Assembly (NCBI RefSeq): GCF_028747985.1
Contig: NZ_CP118108.1
Location: forward strand, 2,857,501 to 2,921,500
DNA length: 64,000 bases
Reading direction: 5' to 3'
Origin: Paenibacillus urinalis
GTDB taxonomy: Bacteria; Bacillota; Bacilli; Paenibacillales; Paenibacillaceae
Of this stretch, positions 63,660 to 64,000 are shown one piece after another. The position numbers and the translations under genes were made by a program. The stretch's first letter is position 1. Each line of letters starts with the position of its first letter. A model generated the notes under the pieces. That model ran no database searches, was not told the DNA's origin, and saw only the letters and a program-made list of their open reading frames with translations.

Positions 63660-64000
63660 TTAAATACTATATGCTTCTTGCTCCTCCCGGTGATCCAGCT
63701 CATCCAATACTAAAGTGCGCAGCTCGATAAAGGAACGGCTGGTTCGTTTACGTGGATAGGGCAGATCAATCGGCACGATCGCCTTGATTCGACCTGGACG
63801 CCGGTCCATCACAACCACCCTGGTGGACAAGAATACCGCTTCATCAATATCATGGGTGACGAGAACCATCGCGGTCTTGTTGGTCTGCCATATATCGAGC
63901 AGGGCTTCCTGCATATGGCCTCTTGTAAAAGCATCCAGCGCACCGAACGGCTCGTCGAGCAGCATCACCTCCGGATTTCTGATCAGTGCCCGTGCAATGG
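63660..64000 (-). CDS. ABC transporter ATPase, C-terminal part (SsuB/TauB/NrtD-type), runs off the right edge
   Basis: The frame continues from the right edge to a TAA at 63660 and gives about 113 residues. It contains the end of the signature helix ([12 protein letters not shown]), Walker B ([15 protein letters not shown]) and the H-loop ([19 protein letters not shown]), the pattern of ATPases for sulfonate, taurine or nitrate import. The N-terminal Walker A lies outside the window. The permease and binding protein are presumably beyond the edge. Confidence 0.86.
   Translation of the reverse strand, partial: IARALIRNPEVMLLDEPFGALDAFTRGHMQEALLDIWQTNKTAMVLVTHDIDEAVFLSTRVVVMDRRPGRIKAIVPIDLPYPRKRTSRSFIELRTLVLDELDHREEQEAYSI

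Noticed and set aside
63497..63703. A 68-codon minus-strand frame between the TetR-type and ABC ATPase genes
   Set aside because: It overlaps the ATPase 3' end, lacks a ribosome site and has no recognisable domain.

Overview
The window looks like Paenibacillus chromosome (low-to-moderate GC Firmicute), possibly close to P. lautus. This is inferred from gene content and organisation: YesM/YesN-type two-component systems paired with LplB/YtcP-type sugar ABC transporters, many glycoside hydrolases, strong AGGAGG-like ribosome sites, intrinsic terminators after most units, and an ectoine/5-hydroxyectoine cluster. No rRNA, tRNA, prophage or CRISPR array was seen.

Layout. 1-5.1 kb: the start of a GH2 glycosidase gene, a PepSY membrane protein with a FixH-like lipoprotein, and a TetR regulator divergent from a MATE efflux pump. 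5.1-8.5 kb: an inducible beta-lactamase operon (bla-blaR1-blaI) with two BlaI-type operators on a near-consensus promoter. 8.6-12.2 kb: an Asp23 protein, an AI-2E-family permease and an OmpR-type two-component system. 12.4-17.4 kb: a parallel beta-helix protein, a PadR/CPBP-protease pair, a VOC protein and small envelope proteins. 17.9-32.1 kb: a carbohydrate locus with a cellulase-like hydrolase, GH35 beta-galactosidase, DUF5107/TPR protein, sugar ABC transporter, and YesN/YesM sensing pair. 32.3-39.0 kb: ehuBCDA-ectABCD (ectoine uptake, ectoine synthesis and hydroxylation) behind what reads as a ydaO-type cyclic-di-AMP riboswitch. 39.3-47.6 kb: a secreted GH5 cellulase, an oxidoreductase/AraC pair and assorted single genes. 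47.9-58.1 kb: a second sugar ABC transporter with its YesM kinase, GH43 enzyme and YesN regulator, interrupted by a group IIC intron placed just after the GH43 terminator. 58.4-64 kb: an epimerase, a PadR-DUF1048 operon, a quinone-oxidoreductase-like enzyme, an alpha/beta hydrolase divergent from a TetR regulator, and the end of an ABC ATPase gene.

How the genes work together. The two sugar loci each join a surface sensor kinase, an AraC-type response regulator, a binding protein with two permeases (the ATPase is not local) and intracellular hydrolases that would process imported oligosaccharides. The ectoine locus joins scavenging and synthesis of one compatible solute in a single unit, probably gated by the osmotic second messenger c-di-AMP. 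The bla locus is a self-contained sense-cleave-derepress circuit.

Two signal-transduction genes (the OmpR regulator ending near 12.24 kb and the YesM kinase ending near 32.08 kb) have no ATG, GTG or TTG at the expected start. Each instead has an ATT codon at ideal distance from a strong Shine-Dalgarno sequence, which restores a complete receiver domain in one case and a first membrane helix in the other.
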